A stretch of 64,000 bases of DNA from CBDBUR01 sp965212075. Lineage in GTDB: Bacteria; Pseudomonadota; Alphaproteobacteria; JAPOUT01; G958296285. Shown in pieces: positions 35,306-44,875 of the stretch. Within the stretch, counting starts at the first letter, position 1. Every line of letters begins with the position of its first letter. The translations under genes and the position numbers were made by a program. The stretch is taken from contig OZ243043.1 of the NCBI GenBank assembly GCA_965212075.1, positions 744,001 to 808,000 on the forward strand, given 5' to 3'. The notes under the pieces were generated by a model. It saw only the letters and a list, made by a program, of their open reading frames with translations. It searched no databases and had not been told where the DNA came from.

Positions 35306-35845
35306 CTAACCCATCCCCAGTAATTTTTTGAAAGATTTAGCAGAAGTAGATCTGCCGTTAGAATTAACCACCCCTTCAATCACTAATTTTTTAAAAAACT
35401 TTTTACCTTGCGTATTAAGTAAATTAGGATTTACGCCCGTTGCATATTCAATCAATAACTTCTCAGCTTTCTTGTGATCAGCGCTGCTGCTAAATGAAAA
35501 CTTTTTACCTCTATATTTCATGTTAGCAGCAAAATAAATTTTTAAGGTGGCGGTTTTATATCCGCGCTTTGACTTCATTCGAAAAAGTATCGTCGCCGTT
35601 CTTGGATTCAAACTTCTGCTTTGAAATGTTTGATTTGACGTCTGCCCCACATAACATGGCAATTCCGGTAAATCTGCGCTGTCTGGCTTCAGGATAAACA
35701 CATAACACCCTGTGGCTTGCGATAACCCTTCACGTTTCCGCTCTACGTCTTCCCAAAAATCTTTGAGTCGTTGATTAGTTTTTCTAGAAACAATCAGTTT
35801 CTTCTCTATTGGCACGTCAAACGGCCCAAAAATTTTATAATGCAT
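35306..35845 (-). CDS. GIY-YIG-like nuclease domain protein
   Basis: 179 residues. GCYVFIL followed by PCYVGQTSN gives the paired strands of the GIY-YIG fold, with an Arg-rich helix (QSRSLNPRT) and a late Glu (AEKLLIEYA) as likely catalytic residues. AT-rich and basic. It may be a solitary restriction-type or mobile-element nuclease; no intron or partner is seen. It stands alone on the minus strand beside a dispersed repeat. Confidence 0.65.
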   Translation of the reverse strand: MHYKIFGPFDVPIEKKLIVSRKTNQRLKDFWEDVERKREGLSQATGCYVFILKPDSADLPELPCYVGQTSNQTFQSRSLNPRTATILFRMKSKRGYKTATLKIYFAANMKYRGKKFSFSSSADHKKAEKLLIEYATGVNPNLLNTQGKKFFKKLVIEGVVNSNGRSTSAKSFKKLLGMG

Positions 35846-35872
35846 AGCACCCCCTAATTTATTTGATGAGTG

Positions 35873-36157
35873 CTAAATCCCTTTAAGGAGCTGGATGTCC
35901 GGCGCGCCCGCGAGAAAGCCGCCCATCTTCTTCGCCGCCGCCTTGTAATGATCCATCTGGCCGTGCGCGGCAAGCGCCTCGTCGGATTTATAGCTCTCTA
36001 ACACGATGTATTCGCCATCATCGGATTTGAAAAAGCTGTAAAACAGATTGCCGTCCTCGTTTTTGTTGACCTGCTCTTGCAAGCCGCGAAAGATCTCTTC
36101 AGCTTCGGCCTCTTTGCCGGGCTGGACTTTTATTTTTGCGATTACACCTATCGTCAT
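35873..36157 (-). CDS. Antibiotic biosynthesis monooxygenase (ABM) domain protein
   Basis: 94 residues forming one dimeric ferredoxin-like ABM domain: IGVIAKIKVQPGKEAEAEEIF, then NEDGNLFYSFFKSDD and SYKSDEALAAHGQ. Proteins of this size act as heme-free monooxygenases or as quinone-handling proteins such as YgiN. It starts 24 bases after the acyl-CoA dehydrogenase on the same strand, so shared expression is likely. Substrate unknown. Confidence 0.85.
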   Translation of the reverse strand: MTIGVIAKIKVQPGKEAEAEEIFRGLQEQVNKNEDGNLFYSFFKSDDGEYIVLESYKSDEALAAHGQMDHYKAAAKKMGGFLAGAPDIQLLKGI

Positions 36158-36181
36158 GGTTTCCCCCTCTTTTGAAATGGT

Positions 36182-37315
36182 TTAAGCCTGCGCCATATAG
36201 CGCTCGACATGGAAATCAACATTACCATAAAGCGCGTCAATGATGCTGAGTCTTTTGAAGAAATGCCCGACATTGAGCTCATCCGACATGCCCATGCCGC
36301 CATGGAGCTGCACCGCGCTCTGGCCGATGAACTGGCCGGAGCGGCCAATCTGCGCCTTCGCCGCCGAAGCCGCGCGGCTGCGCTCGGGGTTTTTCTCGCC
36401 CAGCTTCAGCGACACCATATAAGACATCGACACAGCCTGCTCATACGCCACGAACATATCCACCATGCGATGCTGCAGCACCTGAAATGTCCCGATCGGC
36501 ACGCCAAATTGCTTGCGCGTTTTGCAATATTCCATCGTCGCCGCATGGAGCTCCTTCATCGCGCCGCAGGCCTCAGCGCATAAAGCAGCGATGCCCTCAT
36601 CGCTGACTTGATCAAGCAGCGCAAAGCCCTGGCCTTCGCCGCCGATCAGCGCGTCTGCGCTGACCGAAACATCATTGAGCATCAGCTCGGCAACCCGCGA
36701 GCCATCCACCGAGCGATAATCATGCACATCAACGCCCGACGCGCTCTTATCCACGACAAACAGGGAAATGCCATCCTGATCGTCGCCGCCGCCGCCGGTG
36801 CGCGCGCTGACGATGAAATGATCCGCCCATGCGCCGCCGAGCACCGCAGCCTTATGGCCGTTCAAAATATAATCCGCGCCCTTTTTCTCCGCCTTCGCCT
36901 CAACGTGATGAAGAGAAAACCGGCCATCCGGCTCATGCGCAGCGAGCGCCCATAAAGCCTCGCCCTTCGTCAGCGCAGGCAGATATTTATCCTTCTGCGC
37001 AGCACTGGCACGGCGCAGCAGACCGCCCGCAAGAATCACCGTCGGCAGATAGGGCTCGGTCACCAAAAACCGCCCGAACTCCTCCATGATGATCATCGTT
37101 TCAATATGGCTCTCGCCCTCGCCCAGACCGCCATATTTTTCGTCAAACGGCAGGCCGAGCAAGCCCAGATCGGCAAATTGCTGCCAGACCTCGCGGCGCA
37201 TGCCCTCATCGGACTGCCCCACCTTGCGCCGCGTCTCAAAATCATAGGCGCTGGTTAAAAATCCCTGCACCGAATTGCGCAATAAATTCTGTTCTTCAGA
37301 AAAAGAAAAATCCAT
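36182..37315 (-). CDS. Acyl-CoA dehydrogenase, second of a pair
   Basis: 377 residues. FAD enzyme with FSEEQNLLRNSV at the start and the flavin/substrate region GFALLDQVSDEG and CKTRKQFGVPIGTFQVLQHRMVDM. The C-terminal part has VQLHGGMGMSDE, but the canonical catalytic Glu motif Y-E-G is not found. In mycobacteria, short and long dehydrogenases encoded together form alpha2beta2 enzymes for ring or side-chain CoA esters; this one and the next may be such a pair. Confidence 0.9.
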   Translation of the reverse strand: MDFSFSEEQNLLRNSVQGFLTSAYDFETRRKVGQSDEGMRREVWQQFADLGLLGLPFDEKYGGLGEGESHIETMIIMEEFGRFLVTEPYLPTVILAGGLLRRASAAQKDKYLPALTKGEALWALAAHEPDGRFSLHHVEAKAEKKGADYILNGHKAAVLGGAWADHFIVSARTGGGGDDQDGISLFVVDKSASGVDVHDYRSVDGSRVAELMLNDVSVSADALIGGEGQGFALLDQVSDEGIAALCAEACGAMKELHAATMEYCKTRKQFGVPIGTFQVLQHRMVDMFVAYEQAVSMSYMVSLKLGEKNPERSRAASAAKAQIGRSGQFIGQSAVQLHGGMGMSDELNVGHFFKRLSIIDALYGNVDFHVERYMAQA

Positions 37316-37341
37316 TCTGATCCCCTTTCGGCTGGTTGATT

Positions 37342-38523
37342 TTAAAGACCGAGCACCATCTTGGCGATGATGTTGCGTTGAATCTCATTGGAGCCGCCAT
37401 AAATGGACGTCTTGCGCGTATTGAAATAGCCGTCGGCGGTGCCGGGCGCAAAATCCGGAATGCCCGGGATATTGCTCTTGCCCGCCATATGCGGCACATG
37501 CGCATAATTGCCAACTGCCTCAAGCGCGAGTTCCGTCAGGCGCTGCTGGATCTCGGTGCCGCGTATTTTCAAAATGGACGATTCCGGACCAGGGCCTTGC
37601 CCCGAGCTTTCTCCGGCCAATGTCCGCAGTTCGGTATATTCGAGCGCGGTCAGTTCAATCTCCAGATCGGCGATCTTGCGCCGGAAGCTCTGGCTATCCA
37701 TCAGCACACCGCCATTGACTTTGATCCCGCCCGCAAGCCGCTTCAATTCTTGAACGCCGCGCTTGGAGTTCGCCACACCGGCAATGCCTGAGCGCTCATG
37801 CATCAGCAAAAACTTGGCATAGGTCCAGCCTTGATTTTCTTCGCCGACGCGGTTGGCTTTCGGCACGCGGACATCTTCAAGAAACACTTCATTGACTTCA
37901 TGCGCGCCGTCCAAAGTGATGATCGGCCTCACCGTGATGCCCGGCGTTTTCATATCCATCAGCAAAAACGAAATCCCCTGCTGCTTCTTGGGCGCATTCG
38001 GATCGGTGCGCACCAGACAAAACATCCAGTCCGCATGCTGTGCGAGCGTCGTCCACATCTTGTGGCCGTTGACGATGTAATCGTCGCCATCCGACTCGGC
38101 CTTCGTGCGCAGGCTCGCCAAATCCGAACCCGATCCCGGCTCCGAATAACCCTGACACCACCAATCCTCGCCCGACAAAATCCGCGGCAGATAGGTCGCC
38201 TTCTGCTCATCACTGCCGAACGTATAAATCACCGGCCCGACCATGTTGACCCCGAACGGCAAAATCCGTATCGCGTCCGCGAGCGCCATCTCCTCGCCCC
38301 AAATATAGCGCTTGGTCAAATTCCAGCCCGTGCCGCCATATTCCTCCGGCCATGAGGGCGCAATCCAGCCTTTCTTGTGCAGCACCTTATGCCATGAAAG
38401 ATAATCATCTTTTTCAAAGTCGCGCATATCGCGGTTGCGCAATTGCTGCGGATAGCTTTCTTTGATGAAACTGCGCGCCTCATCGCGGAAAGCGAGGTCT
38501 TCTTGAGAAAAATTTAGGTCCAT
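37342..38523 (-). CDS. Acyl-CoA dehydrogenase, first of a pair
   Basis: 393 residues. Motifs include WPEEYGGTGW, CQGYSEPGSGSDLASL and an end YGGSNEIQRNIIAKM, a subfamily in which the usual Y-E-G reads Y-G-G. It is 26 bases before the 377-residue dehydrogenase on the same strand. Oxidises acyl-CoA to enoyl-CoA with FAD; substrate unknown. Together with SDR, hydrolase, GST and ABM nearby it suggests catabolism of an organic acid or ring compound. Confidence 0.92.
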   Translation of the reverse strand: MDLNFSQEDLAFRDEARSFIKESYPQQLRNRDMRDFEKDDYLSWHKVLHKKGWIAPSWPEEYGGTGWNLTKRYIWGEEMALADAIRILPFGVNMVGPVIYTFGSDEQKATYLPRILSGEDWWCQGYSEPGSGSDLASLRTKAESDGDDYIVNGHKMWTTLAQHADWMFCLVRTDPNAPKKQQGISFLLMDMKTPGITVRPIITLDGAHEVNEVFLEDVRVPKANRVGEENQGWTYAKFLLMHERSGIAGVANSKRGVQELKRLAGGIKVNGGVLMDSQSFRRKIADLEIELTALEYTELRTLAGESSGQGPGPESSILKIRGTEIQQRLTELALEAVGNYAHVPHMAGKSNIPGIPDFAPGTADGYFNTRKTSIYGGSNEIQRNIIAKMVLGL

Positions 38524-38648
38524 GAGTCTGCTCCCTTACAATAAGTATTCAACATTTTTGTGCCAGTCCGGCGACGCCATCATAGCTAGACTATAATAAC
38601 CCAACAAGCCGATCTTGCAAAATCTCTGTGATGTCCCTCTTCGTCCTC

Positions 38649-39437
38649 CTATTCGTTTTTTGGGGGCTGCCGCCAGCCTCGCGTCTGCCCGATGATCACC
38701 GTCATCGGCGGCGGCAGGGCGACTTTGCCCGCCTTTCCGAGTTGGGTCCGGACGATCTGCTCGCCCGGCAGGCTCGCATGGGAGACGAGCACCACCGGCT
38801 CATCTTTGCTGCGGCCCGCCGCAATTAACAAAGATATGATCTCGTCGAGAGCGCGCGCCGCCATATAAAGCACGATCACCGGAACACTGCGCGCAATCCC
38901 CTGCCAGTCTATATGTTCGGTCGAGGCGCTATGGCCGGTCACCAGCACCACCGCGTGATTGACCGAGCGATGAGTCAGCGACAGATCCGCCGCCGCCGCC
39001 GCCGCTAAACTCGCCGTCACACCCGCAAAAACCCGAAACGGCACGTCGGCTTGCGCCAGCGCTTCGGCTTCCTCGCCGCCGCGCCCAAAGATGCCCGGAT
39101 CCCCCCCCTTCAGGCGCAGCACACGCTTGTCCGCGCGCACCAAAGAAATCATCAAGTCCGAAATATCCTTCTGCTTGCGCCCGCTCTCTCCGGCCTTCTT
39201 GCCGACATAATGCAGCTCCGCGCCCTCAGCCAGCGACAAAGCCGCCGGTGAAACAAGAGAATCATGCAAAACCACATCCGCCTGCTGCAGCCCGTTCAGC
39301 GCATGCAAAGTCAACAGACCCGGATCGCCCGGCCCGGCCCCGATGATCCAGACCGACCCCGCCGCAAATTCCGGCAGCGCGATCTCCTGCGGCAATTCCG
39401 CCAAGCGCCCCTTCGCTCCTGAAGAAAATTTACTCAT
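38649..39437 (-). CDS. cobA: Uroporphyrinogen-III C-methyltransferase
   Basis: 262 residues from the ATG at 39437, which has GAAGGATTT upstream; an upstream in-frame start adds ten residues. Makes precorrin-2 from uroporphyrinogen III with SAM, at the entry to siroheme or cobalamin. WIIGAGPGDPGLLT, VRADKRVLRLKGGDPGIFGRGGEE and VFAGVTASLAAAAAADLSLTHR are the SUMT motifs. No CysG dehydrogenase domain and no cob operon nearby. Confidence 0.93.
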   Translation of the reverse strand: MSKFSSGAKGRLAELPQEIALPEFAAGSVWIIGAGPGDPGLLTLHALNGLQQADVVLHDSLVSPAALSLAEGAELHYVGKKAGESGRKQKDISDLMISLVRADKRVLRLKGGDPGIFGRGGEEAEALAQADVPFRVFAGVTASLAAAAAADLSLTHRSVNHAVVLVTGHSASTEHIDWQGIARSVPVIVLYMAARALDEIISLLIAAGRSKDEPVVLVSHASLPGEQIVRTQLGKAGKVALPPPMTVIIGQTRGWRQPPKNE

Positions 39438-39540
39438 AAATCCTTCGCTAATCACTAGATTGCCCAATTGATTGATTCAGACAAGCAATCGCATTATCAT
39501 AGCACTTCAAGTTTTGGGAATAAAATTTTGGGGAGAAAAA

Positions 39541-40323
39541 ATGTTCAAAAAAATCACGATTATCATCACGGCAGGCATCATCACAATAGGTGTCATCATA
39601 GGAGGCTTGCTTTCAGCCAGTTCTCCTGCCCATGCGACCTCCCAAGCGACCTCTTTATTTGATGCCGCCGCCAAAGGCGATGTCAAACGCGTCGAGCTTT
39701 TGATCAAGCAGGGCGCGAATATCAACGTGCGCAATAAAGACGGCTTCGCCCCCCTCCATGAGGCCGTGCGCTACGGCCAAGACGAAGTGATCGCCATTTT
39801 GCTGCGGCGCGGCGCGGATGTTAATATCCGCGAGAAAGGCGGCACGACTCCTCTTCATCTCGCGGCTGTGCTCGGCGATGTCCGGCGCGTTCAGCTCATG
39901 ATTAAAAAAGGCGCGAACGTCAAAGCGCGAACGCGCTATGGCTATACGCCTCTGCATTTTGCCGTCAGGTGGGGGCAGAGCGCCGTCACCCAGCTTCTGC
40001 TCAAAAGAGGCGCTGATGTCAGAGCGCGCACCAAAAATGGCAAGTCCGTTCTCCACGAAGCCGCCGATGGCGGCCATGATGAACTGACGGCGTTTCTCAT
40101 TGAAAAAGGCGCGAGCATCAAAGCGCGCACGGAAGATGGCTTCACGCCTCTGCATAATGCGGCTGCCTATGGCAGCGACCGAGTCGCCGCAGTGCTGATC
40201 GCAAAAGGCGCGGACGTCAATGCCCGCAACCGCGATGGCGAAACACCGCGCGCCATCGCCAAAAGGCAGGATCAAGGCATCACCGAACGCATATTGCGCA
40301 GAGCCGGTGGCAAGCTCAAATGA
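39541..40323 (+). CDS. Secreted ankyrin-repeat protein
   Basis: 260 residues from the ATG at 39541, which has GGGGAG just upstream. Signal peptide about residues 1-32 (hydrophobic core, A-H-A cleavage). From about residue 35 there are seven ankyrin repeats with the G-x-TPLH/A pattern and GADVN/GANIN turns. Probably periplasmic and protein-binding; some periplasmic ankyrin proteins protect against oxidative stress, but that is only a family note. The end overlaps the phosphohexomutase start (ATGA). Confidence 0.88.
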   Translation: MFKKITIIITAGIITIGVIIGGLLSASSPAHATSQATSLFDAAAKGDVKRVELLIKQGANINVRNKDGFAPLHEAVRYGQDEVIAILLRRGADVNIREKGGTTPLHLAAVLGDVRRVQLMIKKGANVKARTRYGYTPLHFAVRWGQSAVTQLLLKRGADVRARTKNGKSVLHEAADGGHDELTAFLIEKGASIKARTEDGFTPLHNAAAYGSDRVAAVLIAKGADVNARNRDGETPRAIAKRQDQGITERILRRAGGKLK

Positions 40324-41759
40324 AAATCGCCCCTTCGGGCTTCCGCGAATATGACGCACGCTGGCTCTACCCCGAAGACATTGACCAAGACGGCATGCGC
40401 CAGCTTGGCCGCGCGCTGGGCGTCTATCTGCACGAACTTCAGCGCGCTGACAGCATCGTCGTCGGACATGATTACCGCTCTTATTCGCAAGAGGTCAAAG
40501 CCGCGCTCATAGACGGCCTGTTGGAAGCGGGCTGTCATGTCAAGGATATTGGGCTTGCGCTGTCGCCGATGGCTTATTTTGCGCAAATAAAACTAGAGGC
40601 CTCTGCCGTCGCGATGGTCACCGCAAGTCATAATGAAAATGGCTGGACCGGAGTCAAAATGGGCGCGGACGCGCCGCTGACTTTCGGGCCAGAAGAAATT
40701 GATCGGCTGAAAAAAATTTCTCTTAAGGATAAAATCGCAACGCGCGCAAGCGGGGCATATCAAAAAATAGAGGGCATGGACAGGAAATATATCCAAGACC
40801 TCACCGCACGAAACCCTTTCGCAAAAAAACTGCGCGTCGTGCTGGCCTGCGGCAATGGCACCGCCGGATTTTTCGCGCCCGAAGTTTTTGAAAGGCTGGG
40901 CGCAGAGGTCATCCCGCTTCACTGCGCGCCGGATTTTTCTTTTCCTCATTACACGCCCAATCCGGAAAATATCACCATGCTTGATGATCTCGCCAAAACG
41001 ATTGTCGCGCACAAAGCAGATATCGGCCTCGCCTTTGACGGCGATGGCGATCGCTGCGGCTTCGTTGATGATCAAAGCGAGATCATGTTCGCCGATAAGA
41101 TCGGCGTTCTGATCGCGCGCCATCTCGCCCGACAGCATGGGGGAGCGCGCTTCATCGCCGATGTCAAATCAACCGGCATTTTCGCCTATGACCAGCAGCT
41201 TCGCGACCTACACGCTCAAACCGAATATTGGCGCACCGGCCATTCTTATATGAAGCGCCGCCTCGCTGAAACTGGCGCGCTCGCCGGATTTGAAAAAAGC
41301 GGCCATTTCTTTTTCGCGCCGCCCTTCGGACGCGGCTATGATGACGGCCTGCTCTCGGGCATCATCCTATGCGATATGCTCGCCGCTCAAGATAAGCCCC
41401 TGAGCGCGCTGCGCACAGATCTGCCGCAAACATGGACATCGCCGTCTATGGCACCCTTCTGTCCCGACCAGACAAAATATCAAGCCGTTGAGCGCATCCA
41501 TGCGCATTACCAAAATCAATTCCAGAATGGCCGCGCGGTCGCCGGTCGCAAAATCAGCGAATTGATGACGGTCAATGGCGTGCGCGTTGTGCTTGAAGAC
41601 GGCTCATGGCTGCTCGCGCGCGCTTCATCCAACAAGCCAAGCCTCGTCATCGTCACCGAAAGCGTGCGCTCCGAAGAAGATATGAAAATCCTGTTCAAAG
41701 ATGTTGACCGCGTCATCGCAACCATTGATGACGTTGGCGATTATGATCAGAAAATATAA
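40320..41759 (+). CDS. Phosphomannomutase/phosphoglucomutase
   Basis: 479 residues. Alpha-D-phosphohexomutase with phosphoserine loop TASHNENGW (Ser near residue 101), metal loop DGDGDRCG near residue 240, and sugar loop GFEKSGHFFF (E-x-S). It interconverts sugar 1- and 6-phosphates for surface polysaccharide. Translationally coupled to the ankyrin gene. Confidence 0.93.
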   Translation: MKIAPSGFREYDARWLYPEDIDQDGMRQLGRALGVYLHELQRADSIVVGHDYRSYSQEVKAALIDGLLEAGCHVKDIGLALSPMAYFAQIKLEASAVAMVTASHNENGWTGVKMGADAPLTFGPEEIDRLKKISLKDKIATRASGAYQKIEGMDRKYIQDLTARNPFAKKLRVVLACGNGTAGFFAPEVFERLGAEVIPLHCAPDFSFPHYTPNPENITMLDDLAKTIVAHKADIGLAFDGDGDRCGFVDDQSEIMFADKIGVLIARHLARQHGGARFIADVKSTGIFAYDQQLRDLHAQTEYWRTGHSYMKRRLAETGALAGFEKSGHFFFAPPFGRGYDDGLLSGIILCDMLAAQDKPLSALRTDLPQTWTSPSMAPFCPDQTKYQAVERIHAHYQNQFQNGRAVAGRKISELMTVNGVRVVLEDGSWLLARASSNKPSLVIVTESVRSEEDMKILFKDVDRVIATIDDVGDYDQKI

Positions 41760-41760
41760 T

Positions 41761-42597
41761 CTACCCCGTCAGCCCCTCATAAAACATATTGATCGCCGCA
41801 GCCACGAGCATCACCGAAAATAAAACCTGCAGCTTCCTCTGCGAAATCACATGCGCCGCGCGCACACCCAAAGGCGAAAATATAATCGTGAACGGCACGA
41901 TCACGCAGATGGCAGGAATGTTGACATAGCCCAAAGAATAAGGAAGCCGATCAGCAACCGACCAGCCGGTCGCAACAAAACCGGCAGCGCCAACCAGCCC
42001 GATCAACACGCCCAGACCCGCCGACGTGCCAATCGCACGGCGTATATCCATGCCGAATAAGAGATAAAGCGCCGACACATTGAACGTCCCGCCGCCAATG
42101 CCGGTCAGCGCCGCAAACATCCCCGAAAAAACAGAAAAAGGAAATTGCAGCCGTGAATATAAATCAAAAGGCGATGGAGGAATTTTATCCTCGTCTAGCG
42201 AGGCGCGGTAAAACATCAGCAGCGCAACTAAAAACATGCCGGTCGCAAAAATAAACGCCAAAACCCGTCCGTGCAAAACACCCGCAAGTGCCGCGCCCGC
42301 CGCAGTGCCCAAAATTATCGGCAGCGCCCACCATCTCCAAACGCGATCATCAAATGAGCCGCGCGCGCGATGACCATAGGCCGAACGAAACTGCGTGATA
42401 ATAATCGTCGTCAGCGACGTCCCGATCGCCATATGCAGCGCGACCTCAATAGAAAAACCGAACAGGCCAAAAACATAATAAAGCACCGGCACGATGATGA
42501 TCCCGCCGCCTACACCCAAAATGCCCGAAAGAAATCCGGCAGCACAGCCGGTCGCCGCAACCAACAAAAATAAAACCAGCAATTCGCTCCACACCAT
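41761..42597 (-). CDS. TauE/SafE family membrane exporter
   Basis: 278 residues with about eight hydrophobic helices and the family glycine motif GILGVGGGIIIVPVL near residue 26; GIGGGTFNVSALYL repeats it in the second half, as expected for two inverted halves. Members move sulfite, sulfoacetate or other organic anions. Substrate unknown. Convergent with the mutase gene, 1 base between stops. Confidence 0.9.
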   Translation of the reverse strand: MVWSELLVLFLLVAATGCAAGFLSGILGVGGGIIIVPVLYYVFGLFGFSIEVALHMAIGTSLTTIIITQFRSAYGHRARGSFDDRVWRWWALPIILGTAAGAALAGVLHGRVLAFIFATGMFLVALLMFYRASLDEDKIPPSPFDLYSRLQFPFSVFSGMFAALTGIGGGTFNVSALYLLFGMDIRRAIGTSAGLGVLIGLVGAAGFVATGWSVADRLPYSLGYVNIPAICVIVPFTIIFSPLGVRAAHVISQRKLQVLFSVMLVAAAINMFYEGLTG

Positions 42598-42609
42598 CTA
42601 TGCCGCCAC

Positions 42610-43527
42610 CTACGCCGCGAGACGTTCTGCTGCCGCCAGTAAAGACTCGTGATCCTCATGATCGTGCAGCGCACGGCGAAATTGTGCTGCCCCCCTCTGC
42701 CCGCGCCAAAGTCCTGAAGCCAAACGCACCAGCCGCGCGCGCGGCACATTATGGCGCGCCGCATAATCCGCCAAAAGGCGGAAAATCTCGCCGCGCGATT
42801 TTGAAGCGTTATTCGGATCAGCCAGCATCATCGGATCACGAAACGCCGCGCGGCCAATCATCACGCCATCAACATAATGCAAATGGCGCGCCGCATTCTC
42901 CAAATTCTCAATGCCGCCATTGAGAATAATCTCCACTCGCGAAAAGCGCGCCTTCAGCCGATAAACAAGACCATAATCCAAAGGCGGCACGTTGCGGTTC
43001 TGCTTCGGGTTGAGGCCTTTGAGCCAAGCCTTGCGCGCATGAACCACAAAACGACAGGCACCCGCCTGCGCCAAACGGTGGATGAAATCCGGCAAGATCA
43101 CTTCGGGGTCCTGCTCATCAACGCCGAGTCGACATTTGACACTGACTGGAATGCTCACCGCCTCGGCGATCGCCGCAACACAGCGCGCCGCGCGCTCCGG
43201 CTCTAACATCAACGCCGCGCCGAAGCCTCCGGCGCTGACGCGGCAGGACGGACAGCCCGCATTTAAGTTGATCTCGCTATAACCCCGCGCCTCGCCTATC
43301 TTGGCGGCCCGCGCCAAAATCGCCGGATCCGCGCCGCCAAGCTGCAGCACCGAAGACGCAGCCAGTTCATCTTCGCCCAAAATCCGTGCCGCATCGCCAT
43401 GAATGAGCGCCGGAGCAGCGATCATCTCGGTCCATAGCCGCAGACGCGGCGACAGACAGCTCATCAAAAAGCGTCCGGCGCGATCCGTCCAGCCCATCAT
43501 CGGCGCAATATGCAAACATTGATCCAT
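42610..43527 (-). CDS. dusA: tRNA-dihydrouridine synthase A
   Basis: 305 residues. FMN TIM-barrel enzyme: APMMGWTDRAGRFL, LQLGG, NLNAGCPSCRVSAGGFGA (catalytic Cys), VKCRLGVDEQD and FVVHARKAWLKGLNPKQNR are the DusA motifs; it reduces U20/U20a of tRNA. Same strand as tauE, 12-base gap. Confidence 0.94.
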   Translation of the reverse strand: MDQCLHIAPMMGWTDRAGRFLMSCLSPRLRLWTEMIAAPALIHGDAARILGEDELAASSVLQLGGADPAILARAAKIGEARGYSEINLNAGCPSCRVSAGGFGAALMLEPERAARCVAAIAEAVSIPVSVKCRLGVDEQDPEVILPDFIHRLAQAGACRFVVHARKAWLKGLNPKQNRNVPPLDYGLVYRLKARFSRVEIILNGGIENLENAARHLHYVDGVMIGRAAFRDPMMLADPNNASKSRGEIFRLLADYAARHNVPRARLVRLASGLWRGQRGAAQFRRALHDHEDHESLLAAAERLAA

Positions 43528-43585
43528 AAAATGTCTTATATCATCTGATAGACGAGTCGAAATGAGAAAACCCTGAGAAAACCTT

Positions 43586-44875
43586 ATGCCCGATTTCCAA
43601 AATCAATTCTTGCGCGAGATGGAAACACGCGGCCTGATCCATCAATGTTCGGACGCCGCCAAGCTTGATGCGCTGCTGCAAAGCGGAATGCAGTCAGCCT
43701 ATATCGGTTTTGACGGCACTGCGCCCAGCCTTCATGTCGGCAATCTGCTCGCGATTATGTCGCTGCGCCGCTGGCAGCAGGCCGGACACAGGCCGATCAT
43801 CGTCATCGGCGGCGGCACGACGCGCATCGGCGACCCCTCCGGCAAAGACAGGCTGCGCGCGATCCTCTCTGAGAAGGACATCGAAAAAAATATCGCCGCC
43901 ATCAGCAAAACTTTCGCGCGCTTCCTCTCCTTCGGCGAGGGCAAAAGCGACGCGATCATCGTCAATAATCATGGCTGGCTCAAAGACCTCAATTACATTG
44001 ACTTCCTGCGCGATATCGGGCGGCACTTCTCGGTCAATCGGATGCTGACAATGGATTCCGTGCGGCTGCGGCTTGAGCGCGAACAGCCACTCCCTTTCAT
44101 TGAGTTCAATTATATGGTCGTCCAAGCCTATGACTTCCTCCACCTCTGCCAGCGCCATGATTGCCGCCTGCAAATGGGCGGCAGCGATCAATGGGGCAAC
44201 ATCGTCAGCGGCATTGACCTCGCCCGCCGCGTCGCCAATGCCGAGCTCTTCGCTTTGACAACGCCGCTCATCACGACGTCATCCGGCGAGAAAATGGGCA
44301 AAACCGCTAAAGGCGCTGTCTGGCTGAATTATAACGAAGCTGAAAAAGATTATAGCTGCGCGCCGCACGATTACTGGCAGTTCTGGCGCAACACCCAAGA
44401 CGCAGATGTAGGCCGCTTCCTGCGCGCCTTCACTGAACTCAAGCTTGATGAAATTGAAAAACTTGAAAAGCTTCAGGGTGAAGACATCAATGAGGCAAAA
44501 AAAATTCTTGCCAATTGCGCGACGCGTTTGGCGCATGGCGAAGAGGCCGCGCAAAAAGCCTCCGACGCGGCGGAAAAAGTCTTTGAGCAAAAAACCATCT
44601 CGCAGGACATACCCACAATTGATATTCCGCGTGATTTTCTTGAGCACCAGCCTATTGAGATGGGGTTGCTTGAAGCCTATGTGATGGTGGGTCTCACCAA
44701 AAGCCATAGCGAGGCGAGGCGCGCCATCCGCGCCGGTGCCGCGCGCGTCAATAATGAAATTGTCAAAAAAGAGGACGAGGACATGGTTCTCACTAAGTCG
44801 AATATCAGGGAAGGCGTGATCCTTTTATCCATCGGCAAAAAACGCCACCGCCTGCTGCGCATCAAAGATGATTAG
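43586..44875 (+). CDS. tyrS: Tyrosyl-tRNA synthetase
   Basis: 429 residues. Class I synthetase; the HIGH-like motif is HVGNL (PSLHVGNLLA), the KMSKS-like motif GEKMGKT. A C-terminal S4 domain binds the tRNA (SHSEARRAIRAGAARVNN). The tyrosine pocket and QMGGSDQWGN are intact. Its stop abuts the convergent AsmA-like gene. Confidence 0.97.
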   Translation: MPDFQNQFLREMETRGLIHQCSDAAKLDALLQSGMQSAYIGFDGTAPSLHVGNLLAIMSLRRWQQAGHRPIIVIGGGTTRIGDPSGKDRLRAILSEKDIEKNIAAISKTFARFLSFGEGKSDAIIVNNHGWLKDLNYIDFLRDIGRHFSVNRMLTMDSVRLRLEREQPLPFIEFNYMVVQAYDFLHLCQRHDCRLQMGGSDQWGNIVSGIDLARRVANAELFALTTPLITTSSGEKMGKTAKGAVWLNYNEAEKDYSCAPHDYWQFWRNTQDADVGRFLRAFTELKLDEIEKLEKLQGEDINEAKKILANCATRLAHGEEAAQKASDAAEKVFEQKTISQDIPTIDIPRDFLEHQPIEMGLLEAYVMVGLTKSHSEARRAIRAGAARVNNEIVKKEDEDMVLTKSNIREGVILLSIGKKRHRLLRIKDD

